From Turbatrix aceti (lineage: Eukaryota > Nematoda > Chromadorea > Rhabditida > Panagrolaimidae): a DNA stretch of 64,000 bases. Location: contig OZ017767.1 of assembly GCA_963969345.1 (NCBI GenBank), positions 2,880,739 through 2,944,738 of the forward strand, given 5' to 3'. Made by a program: the position numbers and the translations under genes. Numbering within the stretch: the first letter of the stretch is position 1; each line of letters begins with the position of its first letter. Positions 47,018-56,930 of this stretch are shown here, piece by piece. The notes beneath the pieces were generated by a model that did not search any database, was not told where the DNA came from, and saw only the letters and a program-made list of their open reading frames with translations.

Positions 47018-47104
47018 TTTGGAAGACGGTTGGCTGTTGAGCTGGGTTGGAAGGTGATCAGAGGCGAATGGGAAGGTTGATGGAAAAATGGAACGATGTG
47101 TGTT

Positions 47105-47264
47105 CTTTTATAGGTTCTGGGACGTGTCCATTGGTCACTTCTTGCACGTATTTCTGACCTCTCACGCCTACTTTAATTTTGAATTTCGACTGATAACACT
47201 TTAGTTCACACACTGATTAAACTATACAACTTTTTTTTTTTCGTGTAAACTCTGACTTGTTTAC
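47105..47264 (-). promoter_or_regulatory. Promoter of paralogue A: TATA box, TGATAA site, forkhead-type pair
   Basis: The TATA box (TATAAAAG on the minus strand) is at 47105-47112, about 90 bp before the ATG. A TGATAA word (GATA-type) lies at 47191-47196. GTAAAC (47245-47250) and TGTTTAC (47258-47264) form an inverted pair of forkhead-type sites. Confidence 0.6.
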
Positions 47265-48039
47265 CTAGAATTCTGTTGTACAAAAGTAAACATTGTGCGC
47301 TGCAACATTGCATTCGGATGTGTTAAAAGTTTAAAAAAACAACTTTAATTTAGTTAGATTTTTTTAAATAGTTTTTATTTTCGATTTTATGCAATCACTG
47401 TTTTTGGAAAATTATCCAAATGTTAGAAGCGCAGCGTAGTTTGAACATCTTGACGTTGTTTTTTATTTAAAAAACGTCAATAATCAGTCTAATTGAACGA
47501 TGAATTATGTGATCAAGCCTTCATCTTTGTTTTCAATTTTTTTCTTCATGCTTTGTAAAAAAATACATATTACTTATGTTTACAGCGTATTTTTTTTGTT
47601 TTCTTTAATTGAGGTAAATCTGATGTGTGATATGTATTTTTGTCTTGAACGACTGATGTTTCCGTAATTTTTGCATTAGTTTGGTTTAAAAAACAGTTCA
47701 GACTGTTTTTTAATTTATCAATTCAGGGTTCAAAAAGTTTATTTCTATTGATTCAACAACGCTGAACAATGCAGCACCTTCTGCTTTTTCCTTTTGCGAG
47801 AGAGATCACGTCTCAACCTCCGATTCATGATCAGTTCGAATTGATCGCACAATATGTGAGTTTTTTTTGATAAAACAATGATGCACAATCAACATTTTTT
47901 ACAATTAATAAACTTTTCCTTACACATTTTTGATATCAACAAAAAGTTTTAATCAGTCATTATTTTATTAAACATTAGAATTATTACAAAAGATCACTAA
48001 ACACATTGCTGTTAAAAATGGTGAAGTATGGGTAGAGTA
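47265..48039. other. AT-rich spacer between paralogues A and B
   Basis: No gene or further paralogue is found. A short GC-richer patch at 47765-47850 shows no cysteine pattern. Confidence 0.35.
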
Positions 48040-48335
48040 TTATCCGCAACATCGGTGGCACATGTAAGCGACGCAGCCGATGCCGTTACATCCGGCGTTG
48101 CAGCAGTTGTTGCACATAAACTGGAAGCACAGTAATCTACCTGTATGACACCTGGCATTCTGAACACCGATATCAACAGATGTTACGTTGGCGTCCTGAA
48201 GCAACTTTTAACAGCGTAATGTTAACGAAATCTGTGTCTTACCTTTGGGGTGGCTAAATCGGTCGGCTTGATGGCAATTGCATCGGCGAGAACGATGATT
48301 GCCAGGAAGCAGAGAGCGAAGACGAGTTTGGACAT
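48040..48335 (-). CDS. Ten-cysteine secreted peptide, paralogue B (82 aa)
   Basis: Exons 48335-48243 and 48195-48040 are joined at the conserved phase-0 intron. It has a signal peptide (MSKLVFALCFLAIIVLADA) and the same ten-Cys core, with CNNCCNAGCNGIGC in the centre. It is almost identical to paralogue C (52121-52412), which lies inverted 3.8 kb away, and the similarity continues through the whole promoter. It stops abruptly just after the stop codon, so the two genes arose by a recent inverted duplication. Confidence 0.88.
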
Positions 48336-48415
48336 TCTGGAAGACGAAGGCTGTTTAGCTGGGTTGGCAGGTGATCGGAGGCGGAGGGGATGGAAAAAGG
48401 GAGCGGTTGGTCTTC

Positions 48416-48561
48416 CTTTATAAGCTCTAATGGGGTTCCGGTCACTACTCGAACGCATTCCTGACTTAGTATTTTTTTAAATTTCAACTGATAACACCCC
48501 AGTTCACACACTGATAAAACTGTACAGTAAAAATTTTTCGTGTAAATACCGTTCTGTTTAC
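48416..48561 (-). promoter_or_regulatory. Promoter of paralogue B
   Basis: TATAAAG (minus) is at 48416-48422, 81 bp before the ATG. TGATAA words are at 48489-48494 and 48512-48517. A forkhead-type pair lies at 48542-48548 (GTAAATA) and 48555-48561 (TGTTTAC). Confidence 0.6.
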
Positions 48562-48791
48562 CTTGACCCAGCGTGTTGCAGCTTTTCGAATTGATATTTG
48601 ATAAGTTTAAAAAATGCGTAAGAAACGTTTTTTTAAACTGTTAAAATAATTATTAGTACGTTTGGTGCACTGCAACAATTCAGAATTTTCAGTCACTTCT
48701 TTATGAAACTTTTGTTGTACAAAAATCCCCGACACATATGTATCACTTGATGAAGTTGTCAGTTACGGTTCAGGAAAAGTTAAAAGCATTG

Positions 48792-49105
48792 TTAGCAGCA
48801 TCTGTTGCACATGCCTTGGAGGCAACCAAGACCGCTACATCTGCCGTTGCAGCAGCGATTGCACATGAACTGGTAGCACAGGAGTTTGCCTGTTTGGCAT
48901 CGAACATTTCGAGCGGCTGCAGCTGCTGCGAATGTGATGTTGGCATCCTGAAAATATTTTAATATTTTGTTTTTTTCGTTGTAAAGTTAAGAAAGTGTCT
49001 TACCAAAGGGGTGTCTAAATCGATCTTTTCGGTGGCATTGATGGCATTTGCATTGACGAACACAACGATTGCCAAAAAGCAGAGGACGCAGAAGAGTTTG
49101 GACAT
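48792..49105 (-). CDS. Ten-cysteine secreted peptide, paralogue D (85 aa)
   Basis: Exons 49105-49004 and 48947-48792. Signal peptide MSKLFCVLCFLAIVVFVNA, then a propeptide ending in the phase-0 intron, then an Ala-rich segment (AAAAARNVR) just before the ten-Cys core. The core has CNRCC twice, once in the middle and once at the C-terminus. This copy is closest to paralogue E: the Ala run and most of the core are the same, so D and E are a tandem pair. The Ala run comes from a GCA/GCT-type tract (about 48915-48935), a candidate site of slippage. Confidence 0.88.
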
Positions 49106-49206
49106 TTTGAAGAACGAGAGGGTGTTTAGACGAATCTGCAAATGATTGAGGAAAAAGAAATTGTTTATCGGTGATGAGCCTGATGGAAATTGAAAACAAT
49201 TGAATC

Positions 49207-49266
49207 CTTTTATAGGCTACCCAGGATTCAATTGTTTTCAATTTGGACAAACATCGTTTTGTTTAC
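49207..49266 (-). promoter_or_regulatory. Promoter of paralogue D
   Basis: TATAAAAG (minus) is at 49207-49214, about 102 bp before the ATG. A forkhead-type TGTTTAC lies at 49260-49266, with a weaker ACAAACA word about 10 bp before it in place of GTAAACA. Confidence 0.5.
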
Positions 49267-49711
49267 CAATGACTTTGCGTAGGTGACTGTATTCAATTTC
49301 AACTGGTATTTGAACAGTTTGAAAAAAACAGCTGAACCAAATTGTTAGATTGGTTCCGGATGACTACAAAAATGTAAGTATTATATGTTTATTATTGACT
49401 TTGTTGCACAATTCTTAACAATCTGATTTTCACACACTGATTAAATGGAACGCTAGTTCCGCATTTTATGTAATATTTTTTTAAAATCTGATGTGTGTCA
49501 CAAACGGTTTTTGTAATTTGGCATATTAACGAACTTTCGATTATTCTAATGAAAAACGGTAAAACGTGTATTTTTTTACTTTTTATGTGCAATTTACTTT
49601 GTTAATCAATAACATTTTTCAATTCATGAATTTATTTATGAAACAAACGTTCACGAAACACATCACTCATATAAAAGTCGGTTACGGTTCAAAAAAAAGT
49701 GACAAATATTA

Positions 49712-50010
49712 TCAGCAGCATCTGTTACACATGCCTTGGATGCAACCAACACCGCTACATCTGCCGTTGCAGCAACGATTGCACATGAACTGGAAGCACA
49801 GGAATTTATTTGTTTGGCATCGGACATTTCGAGCGGCTGCAGCTGCTGCGAATGTGATGTTGGCATCCTGAAAATATTTTATTTTCAATTTTATGAATTC
49901 AAGTATCTCACCAATGGAGTGCCCAGATCAAAGTTTTCGGCATTTTCTGTGTTTTCGGCGAACACGATGATTGCCAAGAAACAAAGAGCGAAGAAAAGTT
50001 TGAACATCAT
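49712..50010 (-). CDS. Ten-cysteine secreted peptide, paralogue E (84 aa)
   Basis: Exons 50010-49912 and 49867-49712. Two Met codons start the frame (50010 or 50007). Signal peptide FKLFFALCFLAIIVFAE, propeptide rich in Asn and Glu (ENTENAEN), phase-0 intron, then the Ala-rich segment and ten-Cys core nearly as in paralogue D. The stop is TGA here but TAA in D. It is part of the D/E tandem pair. Confidence 0.87.
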
Positions 50011-50109
50011 GGGCGGTTTGTTAAATCTAGATCTAAAATTTGTAGACGACAAGAAGAAAATGGGAGAGTTTGCCGATAAATCGGATGAATTTAAGGAACA
50101 ATGGGCCAG

Positions 50110-50195
50110 CTTTTATAGGGTCTAGGACTCGTCTATAGACGTATACCGGTCTTCGGTTCACACATTGTCAGACGTGTAAACAGCTGCTTGTTTAT
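50110..50195 (-). promoter_or_regulatory. Promoter of paralogue E
   Basis: TATAAAAG (minus) is at 50110-50117, 100 bp before the ATG. GTAAACA (50176-50182) and TGTTTAT (50189-50195) form the inverted forkhead-type pair; the second overlaps TTATC, a GATA-type word on the other strand. Confidence 0.55.
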
Positions 50196-50442
50196 CTTGA
50201 CCTAACGCTGCTTCCAGGATCTATAATTCAATTGTATTTGCATAGATTGAAAAAAAACAGCGTAAAATATCCTGCTGAACTGTTAATCATGGTGAAAAAT
50301 ACATATTATTGTCCGTCCTGCAAAATAATGCGTAGTGATTTTCGATCATTTATTATTTTTTATAATTTTTTTATTATTCACCAGCTGTACAAAAAAACAC
50401 GAGACGGAAAAAAAAGGAAGAGAGGAAAGAAAATCAGTAGCC

Positions 50443-51495
50443 TCATCCCGTATTCTGTTCTCTTTCCCAGTCATACGGAGCATCCATGTCGACTTCTGAA
50501 GTCTTGGCAGCAATTTTGATTTGCCCAAGCAGGTATTCGTAATCCGGCATATCAACGTACTCCAGGGTTTTGAGGTAGTGGAGCATCGGGTAGAGGTCAT
50601 TTTCGCCCTTGAGTCCCCGGAAGAGCAGAGATGCCTGATTTTTTTCCAAAATTTCCAGCTTTATCTTGTAGACTACCTTCTTGTCGGTTTCCTTTCTCCA
50701 GGGCAGCCCGTGTGCGACGATACAGTCTGCCAGGAGGTAAAACCAACTCTCGACGTCGTCCTTTGGTCCCATCTCGCATCCCGTGTGGCACGCCCTCGAC
50801 GCAAACCTCACCGTGCCCTTGAAGCCAACGACCTGCCTCGGAGTCTTGAATTCAGTCTTTCCGCTTTCACATTTTTTGAGATACATCCTAGCAATGCCAA
50901 AATCGAGGATATAAATAATCCGGCTGCTTTCCTTTGTGCCACAGGCGTAGTTTGCGGGTTTGAGATCCCGGTGGATGTATCCGGCGAGGTGGAGACCCTC
51001 GACGGCTTCTAGACACTGCGCAGAAACGGACAAACCGGTTCCGACGGTAAAGACCCGGTCCTGTCGCTGAACTTTTAGGTCTTGCAGGGATTTTCCGACC
51101 AGTTGCATGACGAGAAAGAAATACCTTTCTTTCTTGCCTCGATCGATGATTTCTGTATAATGCCGAAGAAAGCGGTCTCCGTTCTTTGATTTTTCTTTTT
51201 CTTCTTTGACGCCTTTCAAAATTGCGATCTGAAATTAATTAACCAGTGAAAAAAGGTGCATGCACACCTGGATGCAATTTACCTCCATTTTGAGCTTGGA
51301 ATGCCGCCGATTCTCCATCTTTCTTTCTACCTTGAGCGCGTATTCTTTGTCTTTGTTTTTCTCCTCGCGTACGAGAAAAACAGCTCCAAAACCGCCCTCT
51401 CCGAGCATGTGATCGATGACGTACGTAGCCTTGCTCGACTCGATCAAAGCTCCCGGCTTGATGCCGAGCTCGTCTTCCAAGTCTTCGTCAGACAT
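50443..51495 (-). CDS. TTBK-like casein kinase 1 family protein kinase (332 aa)
   Basis: Two exons in frame: 51495-51283 and 51228-50443. All catalytic features are present: Gly-rich loop GEGGFG (residues 32-37), Lys55 in YALK, catalytic loop HRDLKPAN (Asp159), and DFG (Asp180), followed by a CK1-type C-lobe ending WEREQ. The HRDLKPAN form with PAN and the following CG resembles the tau-tubulin kinase branch, hugely expanded in nematodes and often sperm-enriched. No C-terminal extension is present. The frame is open further upstream (a start at 51645 is possible); 51495 gives an acidic leader and starts with the usual short N-terminus. It lies between the inverted copies B and C, on the same strand as D and E, but has no shared promoter elements with the peptides. 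Confidence 0.88.
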
Positions 51496-51886
51496 CGTCG
51501 GACTTTTTCTCTCTTCGCCGACACGCGATGAACAAGTGTTGCCACTTCCGTCGTTGTCTGAGACTCTGCGACTTTTGACAGGAAACAGAGTTGTTTTATT
51601 TTGAATGCTAATATGAATTAATGCTAATTTTTTACTTGGGATCAAATATGTGCGTAGCCATCATTTCTGAATAATGCCGTTCACATGAGAAAAAATAATA
51701 AGGATAGGTTCCATTTTTTGCATTTTCTGAAAAATCATGGAAAACTGACAACAACTTTTTTTTGCATTTGAATCAAAAATATTTATCAGTTAAAACAATT
51801 TAGTAAAACAAATTACTATGTTTTGTTTTCAAAGTAATCAAATAAATATGTATCAGTTCGGAAAGCTGCAACACGCTGGGTCAAGG

Positions 51887-52032
51887 TAAACAGAACAGTA
51901 TTTACACGAAAAATTTTTACTGTACAGTTTTATCAGTGTGTGAACTGGGGTGTTATCAGTTGAAATTAAAAAAAAATACGAAGTCAGGAATGCGTTCGAG
52001 TAGTGACCGGAACCCCATTAGAGCTTATAAAG
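51887..52032 (+). promoter_or_regulatory. Promoter of paralogue C
   Basis: GTAAACA at 51887-51893 and TATTTAC at 51898-51904 form the inverted forkhead-type pair. TTATCA words follow at about 51930 and 51954, and a TATAAAG box is at 52026-52032, 95 bp before the ATG. It mirrors the promoter of paralogue B. Confidence 0.6.
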
Positions 52033-52120
52033 GTAGACCAACCGCGCCGTTTTTCCATGAACCTTCCCATTCGCCTCCGATCACCTGCCAACCCAGCTAA
52101 ACAACCAACTGTTTTCCAAA

Positions 52121-52412
52121 ATGTCCAAACTCGTCTTTGCTCTCTGCTTCCTGGCAATCATCGTTCTCGCCGATGCAATTGCCATCAAGCCGACCGATTT
52201 AGCCATCCCTATGGTAAGAAACAGATTTCGTTAACATTAAGCAGTCAAAAGTTCAGGACGCCAACGTAACATCTGTTGATATCGGTGTTCAGAATGCCCG
52301 GTGTCATACGGGTAGATTACTGTGCTTCCAGTTTATGTGCAACAACTGCTGCAACGCCGGATGTAACGGCATCGGCTGCGTCACTTACATGTGCCACCGA
52401 TGCTGCGGATAA
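52121..52412 (+). CDS. Ten-cysteine secreted peptide, paralogue C (82 aa)
   Basis: Exons 52121-52213 and 52257-52412. This is the only member on the plus strand. The protein differs from paralogue B at a handful of positions (propeptide end IPM instead of TPK; VTYM instead of VAYM late in the core). All ten cysteines are kept. The low divergence implies either recent origin or ongoing gene conversion between the two arms. Confidence 0.88.
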
Positions 52413-52705
52413 TGTTTTACATCATCCCTCTGCCGCGATTGATTTTTTTCATGTGAAGTGTTTCGTATTTTTTTGTGCACCTGAAGTTTTATAAAATGAT
52501 ACATATAAAATTGACAATTTTCATAATTTTGTATAATTTTTTTTCGACTTTTTTTCAAAAAACATCAAATCACCTCAGGTTTATCAACTTTTTTTTCAAG
52601 TTGAGATTTTATCAACATTTATTTATTTTCTTGCTGTACATTTTTCAAATAACATCAAAATTAAAAGTAATCACAGTGAATGGATTTTTAGGAAGATAAA
52701 AATGG

Positions 52706-52975
52706 TTATTTACAGCATTTTTTACACATGCTGTCGACGCAACCAAAACCGCTGCATCCGGGATTGCAGCAGCGATCGCACATAAACTGGAAGCACAGGA
52801 TATCGCCCGTATTGCATCGAGCCTTTGAAACACCGTATTGAGTAGTTGTGAAGTCAGTATCCTGGAAAAATTTGGCACCTGGACTTTGAACGTCGGGTTC
52901 GATTTTGTTTATGGCATTTGCGTCGAAAAACACGACAATTGCCACGAGACAGAGTGCGCCGAGGAATTTGGACAT
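52706..52975 (-). CDS. Ten-cysteine secreted peptide, intronless paralogue F (89 aa)
   Basis: A single open frame from ATG 52975 (signal peptide MSKFLGALCLVAIVVFFDA) to the stop at 52706. An ATG 24 bases upstream is in frame, but the MSKF start matches the paralogues. The ten-Cys core is intact. Where the other members have the phase-0 intron, this gene has no intron but six extra codons (GAKFFQ). Their DNA ends in TTTTTCCAG exactly at the expected acceptor, as if a shortened intron were now translated. It ends in an extra Lys after the last CC. Confidence 0.85.
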   Translation of the reverse strand: MSKFLGALCLVAIVVFFDANAINKIEPDVQSPGAKFFQDTDFTTTQYGVSKARCNTGDILCFQFMCDRCCNPGCSGFGCVDSMCKKCCK

Positions 52976-53069
52976 TTTTGAGGACGGGTTGTTGTTCAAT
53001 TTGACCTGGAAGAAAAATCTGTTGACAATCAGGTGCGAATTGGTCGTTGGTTAGGTGGAACAGAGGGGC

Positions 53070-53209
53070 TTTTTATACGAGATTTGGGACGCGTCTTAGA
53101 ATGACGCATTCGTGACTCTAACGCCTCCATGTTGTTTTTTTAATTTTGAGTGATAATATGTTGATCACTGATAACTACAGAAATTTTCGTGTAAACAGTG
53201 TCTGTTTAC
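53070..53209 (-). promoter_or_regulatory. Promoter of paralogue F
   Basis: TATAAAAA (minus) is at 53070-53077. TGATAA words are at 53151-53156 and 53169-53174. Canonical GTAAACA (53191-53197) and TGTTTAC (53203-53209) are separated by five bases, the most perfect copy of the inverted forkhead-type pair in the cluster. Confidence 0.65.
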
Positions 53210-53919
53210 GTATATCTATGTAGCTTGTCCTGCCGCCAGCCTTGCGTTTTGGTATTTGGTTAGTTGGGAAAAAAACAGCGTGAAAAAGCTTCAATCCAAT
53301 TCAATTTACACACGTGGTGTCCGGAATAGGTGAAAACAACAACAACAATATGGAAGCTGAAAATATAAACTGTTATCGTGTTTGGAAACGGGGAATCCTA
53401 ATAAGTGCTTTATCGAAACTATTGGGTACATAACGCATAATTCTAAATTCAAATTTTCCGTAGGGGGTTTTAATTATGGATCACGGGCATTTTAATATTA
53501 CAAACAATACTATAAATCTATAAATCTATAAAAAAACAAATTAAAGTTAAACAAAAAAAATTGGGGGACGGGAATGATGGGGGGATCGACTGGAGATGTT
53601 CGCAAACATATTTGTGAAAGACAAAGATGCTAACCCATTACTGCACTTGATAGCCGGCCCGAAAAAAAATTGTGTCTAATTGATCGCGTTGTTGAACGAA
53701 TAACAATTTCGAACCTTGAGTCTTGGTTAAGTTGCAAATTTAGGTTTCTTGCAGCAGTTATTGCTAAATAGATTATTTTGAGGTTTTCCAATTTTGGGTT
53801 TTTCAATTTATTTTTTTTTCAAAGTAAAAAAAAATTTCAACGAAAAATAAGACAATGACTTTATGTAGAAACAAACGCGTCTTGCGATCATGATTCATGA
53901 TGGGCGTTCATTGACGCAT
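53210..53919. other. AT-rich spacer before paralogue G
   Basis: No gene is seen. It contains short simple repeats (AACAACAACAA near 53337, and ATAAATCTATAAATCTATAAA near 53512). Confidence 0.35.
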
Positions 53920-54234
53920 TCATCGACAGCACAAGCCGCACATAAGCGTGACGCAATCCGCGCCACTGCATCCTGCATTGCAGCAACGATCACACATGAA
54001 CTGGAGGCAAAGTTTGTTTCGGGTGTTGCACTTGGCCCTTCTTTTGACACGCAGGGCCCTGAATACGGAGTCCTAAATTTAAAAAAAATTAATATATATT
54101 TTTAATTAAAAATTTTAATTTAAAAACCGCTAGCGCACCGTAACGTTGTCTCCGTCGAATTCCTGGATTTCTTGACCCAATGCTGATACCATGACAGCCA
54201 TAAGCAATAATGCCAGGATCAAGTTGGACGACAT
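53920..54234 (-). CDS. Ten-cysteine secreted peptide, paralogue G (82 aa)
   Basis: Exons 54234-54139 and 54072-53920. It is the most divergent member: its signal peptide is MSSNLILALLLMAVMVSALG, its propeptide is acidic (EIQEFDGD), and exon 2 starts with a basic segment RVKRR that looks like a furin/convertase site just before the core. The ten-Cys spacing and the phase-0 intron position are the same as in the others; the core has KLCLQFMCDRCCNAGC. The donor is GTGCGC, weaker than in the other copies; reading through it hits TAG at once, so splicing is required. Its promoter has the TATA box but not the forkhead-type pair, so it may be expressed differently. Confidence 0.82.
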
Positions 54235-54307
54235 TTGAAAAAACAATATGTGTTGAACTCGTTGAAAAGCAGAGTCGAGAATTGTTGTGTCATTTGAAGG
54301 TAAACTG

Positions 54308-54315
54308 CTTTTATA
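54308..54315 (-). promoter_or_regulatory. TATA box of paralogue G
   Basis: TATAAAAG on the minus strand, about 75 bp before the ATG. No GTAAACA/TGTTTAC pair is seen upstream. Confidence 0.5.
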
Positions 54316-56930
54316 TGGACTCTGATTCACGATTCGCACGATTCACTTCAAAATTTCACTCACTCAGCGAGGGGTTGTTTTAACATAAAATAAGGACCTT
54401 TCCGTGTTCTCTACAACCGACAACCAATTGAACAAAGTTTTCGACGAGAAGTATCTTGTATTTTGACTCTTGAAAAGCTAGCAAAGACACTGTTCAGTCT
54501 AAAGTACCAAACGTGATACTTTGTATTTTTTGTAACAAAAAAACAAGTCCGCAGTGTTCGTAATATATTTCGTGGGTGGTTTATTGACTTTTCAAAAAAC
54601 ATTACCGTTGAACTTTCGTATATTTAGAATAATGGGAATCAAGGGCCTTCTTTTCATGCACTCGCCGAACCCGAACTTTTCCCATGCAAACGGGTTTTTG
54701 GATTTCAAGAATCTCATGTATAAATATTTTTTATTTGAGGTGATTTACTCAACCAATCACGTATACTATAAAAAGGATTGTTATCACACTGTCATTGTTC
54801 CTGAGATTCTCAAAAATTGCTCCAGAGTCAACATTCTTCCATTATTATTTTTTTTTCACGTGAACGTACATTTATTTTTCTTCGTTAATGATCACCTATT
54901 TATTCGCAGCCTGCAGACAAAATAGAAAAAAAATCAAACTGGTAATCAGAGACTAAAATCATGTCAAACGTTCGTTTCCAATTTTGTAAATATTTTTTAG
55001 GCACATTTTTAGAAATTTTAGTCCTGCTGGTCATTTAAAAAAAAACTTGTCGACCACCCGCGACTGCCTGGGGTTCCGGATGTGGCATACATAAACAAGC
55101 CCATTGGGAGCAAACTTATCCCATTATACCCAAAATCAGAAAGCCCATAAAAGTTTTTTTAACGACGGGATTCTTGATGTTGCACTCGACCCTTCGAAAG
55201 GCTTGGTCCTGGCACTAACTCTGTATATTTATTACACATATGAAATCCAGTTAATGCCACCCGTAAAATCATACACGACAGCCCGGCTGAGATGTGTAAT
55301 TTTTTTAAAGCAAAAAATTATACGTTTGCAAGTTTTTTCTGCTCCTTATGTCCGAGTTGACAAAACTGATAAATTACTGCACAACTGCGAGTCCGCAAAA
55401 CCGCTTATCATTGCATGAAAAAAAATTCGTTTGTTTTGCCTCGTTTTTTCCGTTGACAAAAAATCGTTTTCATTGTCATGGTTTTTTTTGTTTGTAGCGT
55501 TACACATTGTTTTCCCTAAAAAAATTACAACTTGTATCCATGCGTCATCCCTGAGGCGCCACGTGACGTAGCAACCACGTTTTTTGTCGTTCAAATTTTT
55601 TTAACACTTCCCATTCGCCTATTTCGTATAGAAAAAGCCCTCAAAGTTTCAAAGTAGCCTGGATAAAGTCGATTCAATTTGGAAACTTTCTTGGATTTGA
55701 TTTGAGACAAATTTATTTTGTCTCTCCCATTCTTCGGGCTGCCCGCAGCATGCGCGCCTCCCCGCATCCCGCAAACGCCGCCGCGTTAAACCAACCCAGT
55801 GAATGTTCCTCGCTGAAAGTTGTGTATTTTCACTGCAGTGCTACTATTTTTATTCGTCTTCCACATCTTCCTGTGTTTTAGCTTCCAACGAGTGTTCTGC
55901 CCGGGAATAGCTAATAACCGTCATTATCGCTTGCTTCAATGGCCTGTCGTGTGTTTACTCGTTTTTGTAGATACGCCCTGTCAAAGTCTGCCCTGCGCCT
56001 TGTTCCATAATATTTGTACACGTGCGTGCAGGGGCTATCTGGCCTCGTTTCGGTGCACCGTCCTCCTCTCCTCGTATTCATTCCATCCTTGCCTGTGTTA
56101 CCTGTCTGCTTTTAGGGCTCATAATCGTCGGGGAGATGGGTGAGGTGATGATATTGACGATGATATAATGCTTTTTTGACTGTGACAGTTGCTTGAAAGT
56201 TCGACGAGGCGGTTACGTTTTTTTTCTTATCGCGGCGTGAGTTCATCTTACTTTGGTGGTTTTTATAGACCGGGAAGTAACGTAATACGTTGGATACGAT
56301 CTTTGGACGTTACTTTTTGGTTTATGTATCGTAATGGGTTTTTATGATTTGAACGTTATTTTGTTACGGTATCCTGCATCATTTTTTGTTATCTCTGGGG
56401 TTTACGATTTTTTTCTGTCTTGTGTGTTATCTTTTTTGTTTACGATTTTTTGTATATTGCTCTGTTTTGTTATGCATTTACGATATTTCCCCGACTTTTT
56501 GCAACATTTTTATTGAATTTTGATTCTATTCAATTTTTTTCCAGCTTTTTTTACGTGAATGTTTTCTTGTGCATGCTACGTGAGTCCACGTACGTTTCAA
56601 TTGAGCCCTCCCCCTGCTAAAGTCTCTCTCTCTCTCTTGTAAGCGGCGTTCAGCGTCAAGGATCTGGCTGACATTTGCTTTCTTTTACCGTCATCACCTG
56701 TCCTGGCCGGGGTCGTGTTGACCTTTGTTGCCTGTTGCCTTGCGCGTTATTTATTTTTAAATCTTTTTGCGGTCGTCGCCTTTGTTCCCGTTCCTTCCTT
56801 CCTGTCCGACGCGTTGTTTTGTATTGTATTTATTTGTAGCCCCCCGTCGACAATAGTCGTCACCTTTGACAGAATTTCAGACAACCGAAGACAGCTCAAT
56901 AGTCGTCGCCGCACGTCTGTGCCAATTCCA
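54316..56930. other. Intergenic region between the peptide cluster and the GH20 gene
   Basis: Mostly AT-rich, with a GC-richer stretch at 55730-56150 and a CT-dinucleotide run near 56625-56638. A plus-strand frame at about 54629-54925 starts MGIKGL in a reasonable context after a TTTAG, but its second half is low-complexity Phe/His/Leu sequence, so I do not call it a gene. The part from 56640 on is probably promoter or leader; a TTTCAG acceptor ends at 56880, 50 bases before the GH20 start. Confidence 0.3.
56260..56490 (+). repeat. Degenerate GTTAC/TTACGAT repeat
   Basis: Several 40-60 bp passes combine GTTA(C/T), a T run and TACGAT. The same words in opposite orientation make up the tandem repeat in the cullin-5 intron (62990-63290). 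Confidence 0.45.

Larger units (their letters stand above)
48040..48593 (-). repeat. Left arm of a 0.55-kb inverted duplication (paralogue B side)
   Basis: This segment and 51858-52412 are near-identical in opposite orientation. Each covers the peptide gene, TATA box, TGATAA words and forkhead-type pair. The intervening 3.3 kb holds paralogues D and E and the kinase gene. Confidence 0.88.
51858..52412 (+). repeat. Right arm of the 0.55-kb inverted duplication (paralogue C side)
   Basis: Inverted, near-identical copy of 48040-48593. Homology starts at TTCGGAAAGCTGC and ends at the stop codon of paralogue C. Confidence 0.88.

Noticed and set aside
46730..54234. Idea that the cysteine peptides are CRISPR-like or non-coding repeats
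   Set aside because: They have signal peptides, conserved frame, splice sites and TATA boxes, and vary in the way proteins do.
54554..54925. Plus-strand frame with an internal MGIKGL start, superficially like XPG/FEN-type nucleases
   Set aside because: Only the first few residues resemble that family; the expected acidic active-site motif does not follow and the second half is low-complexity.
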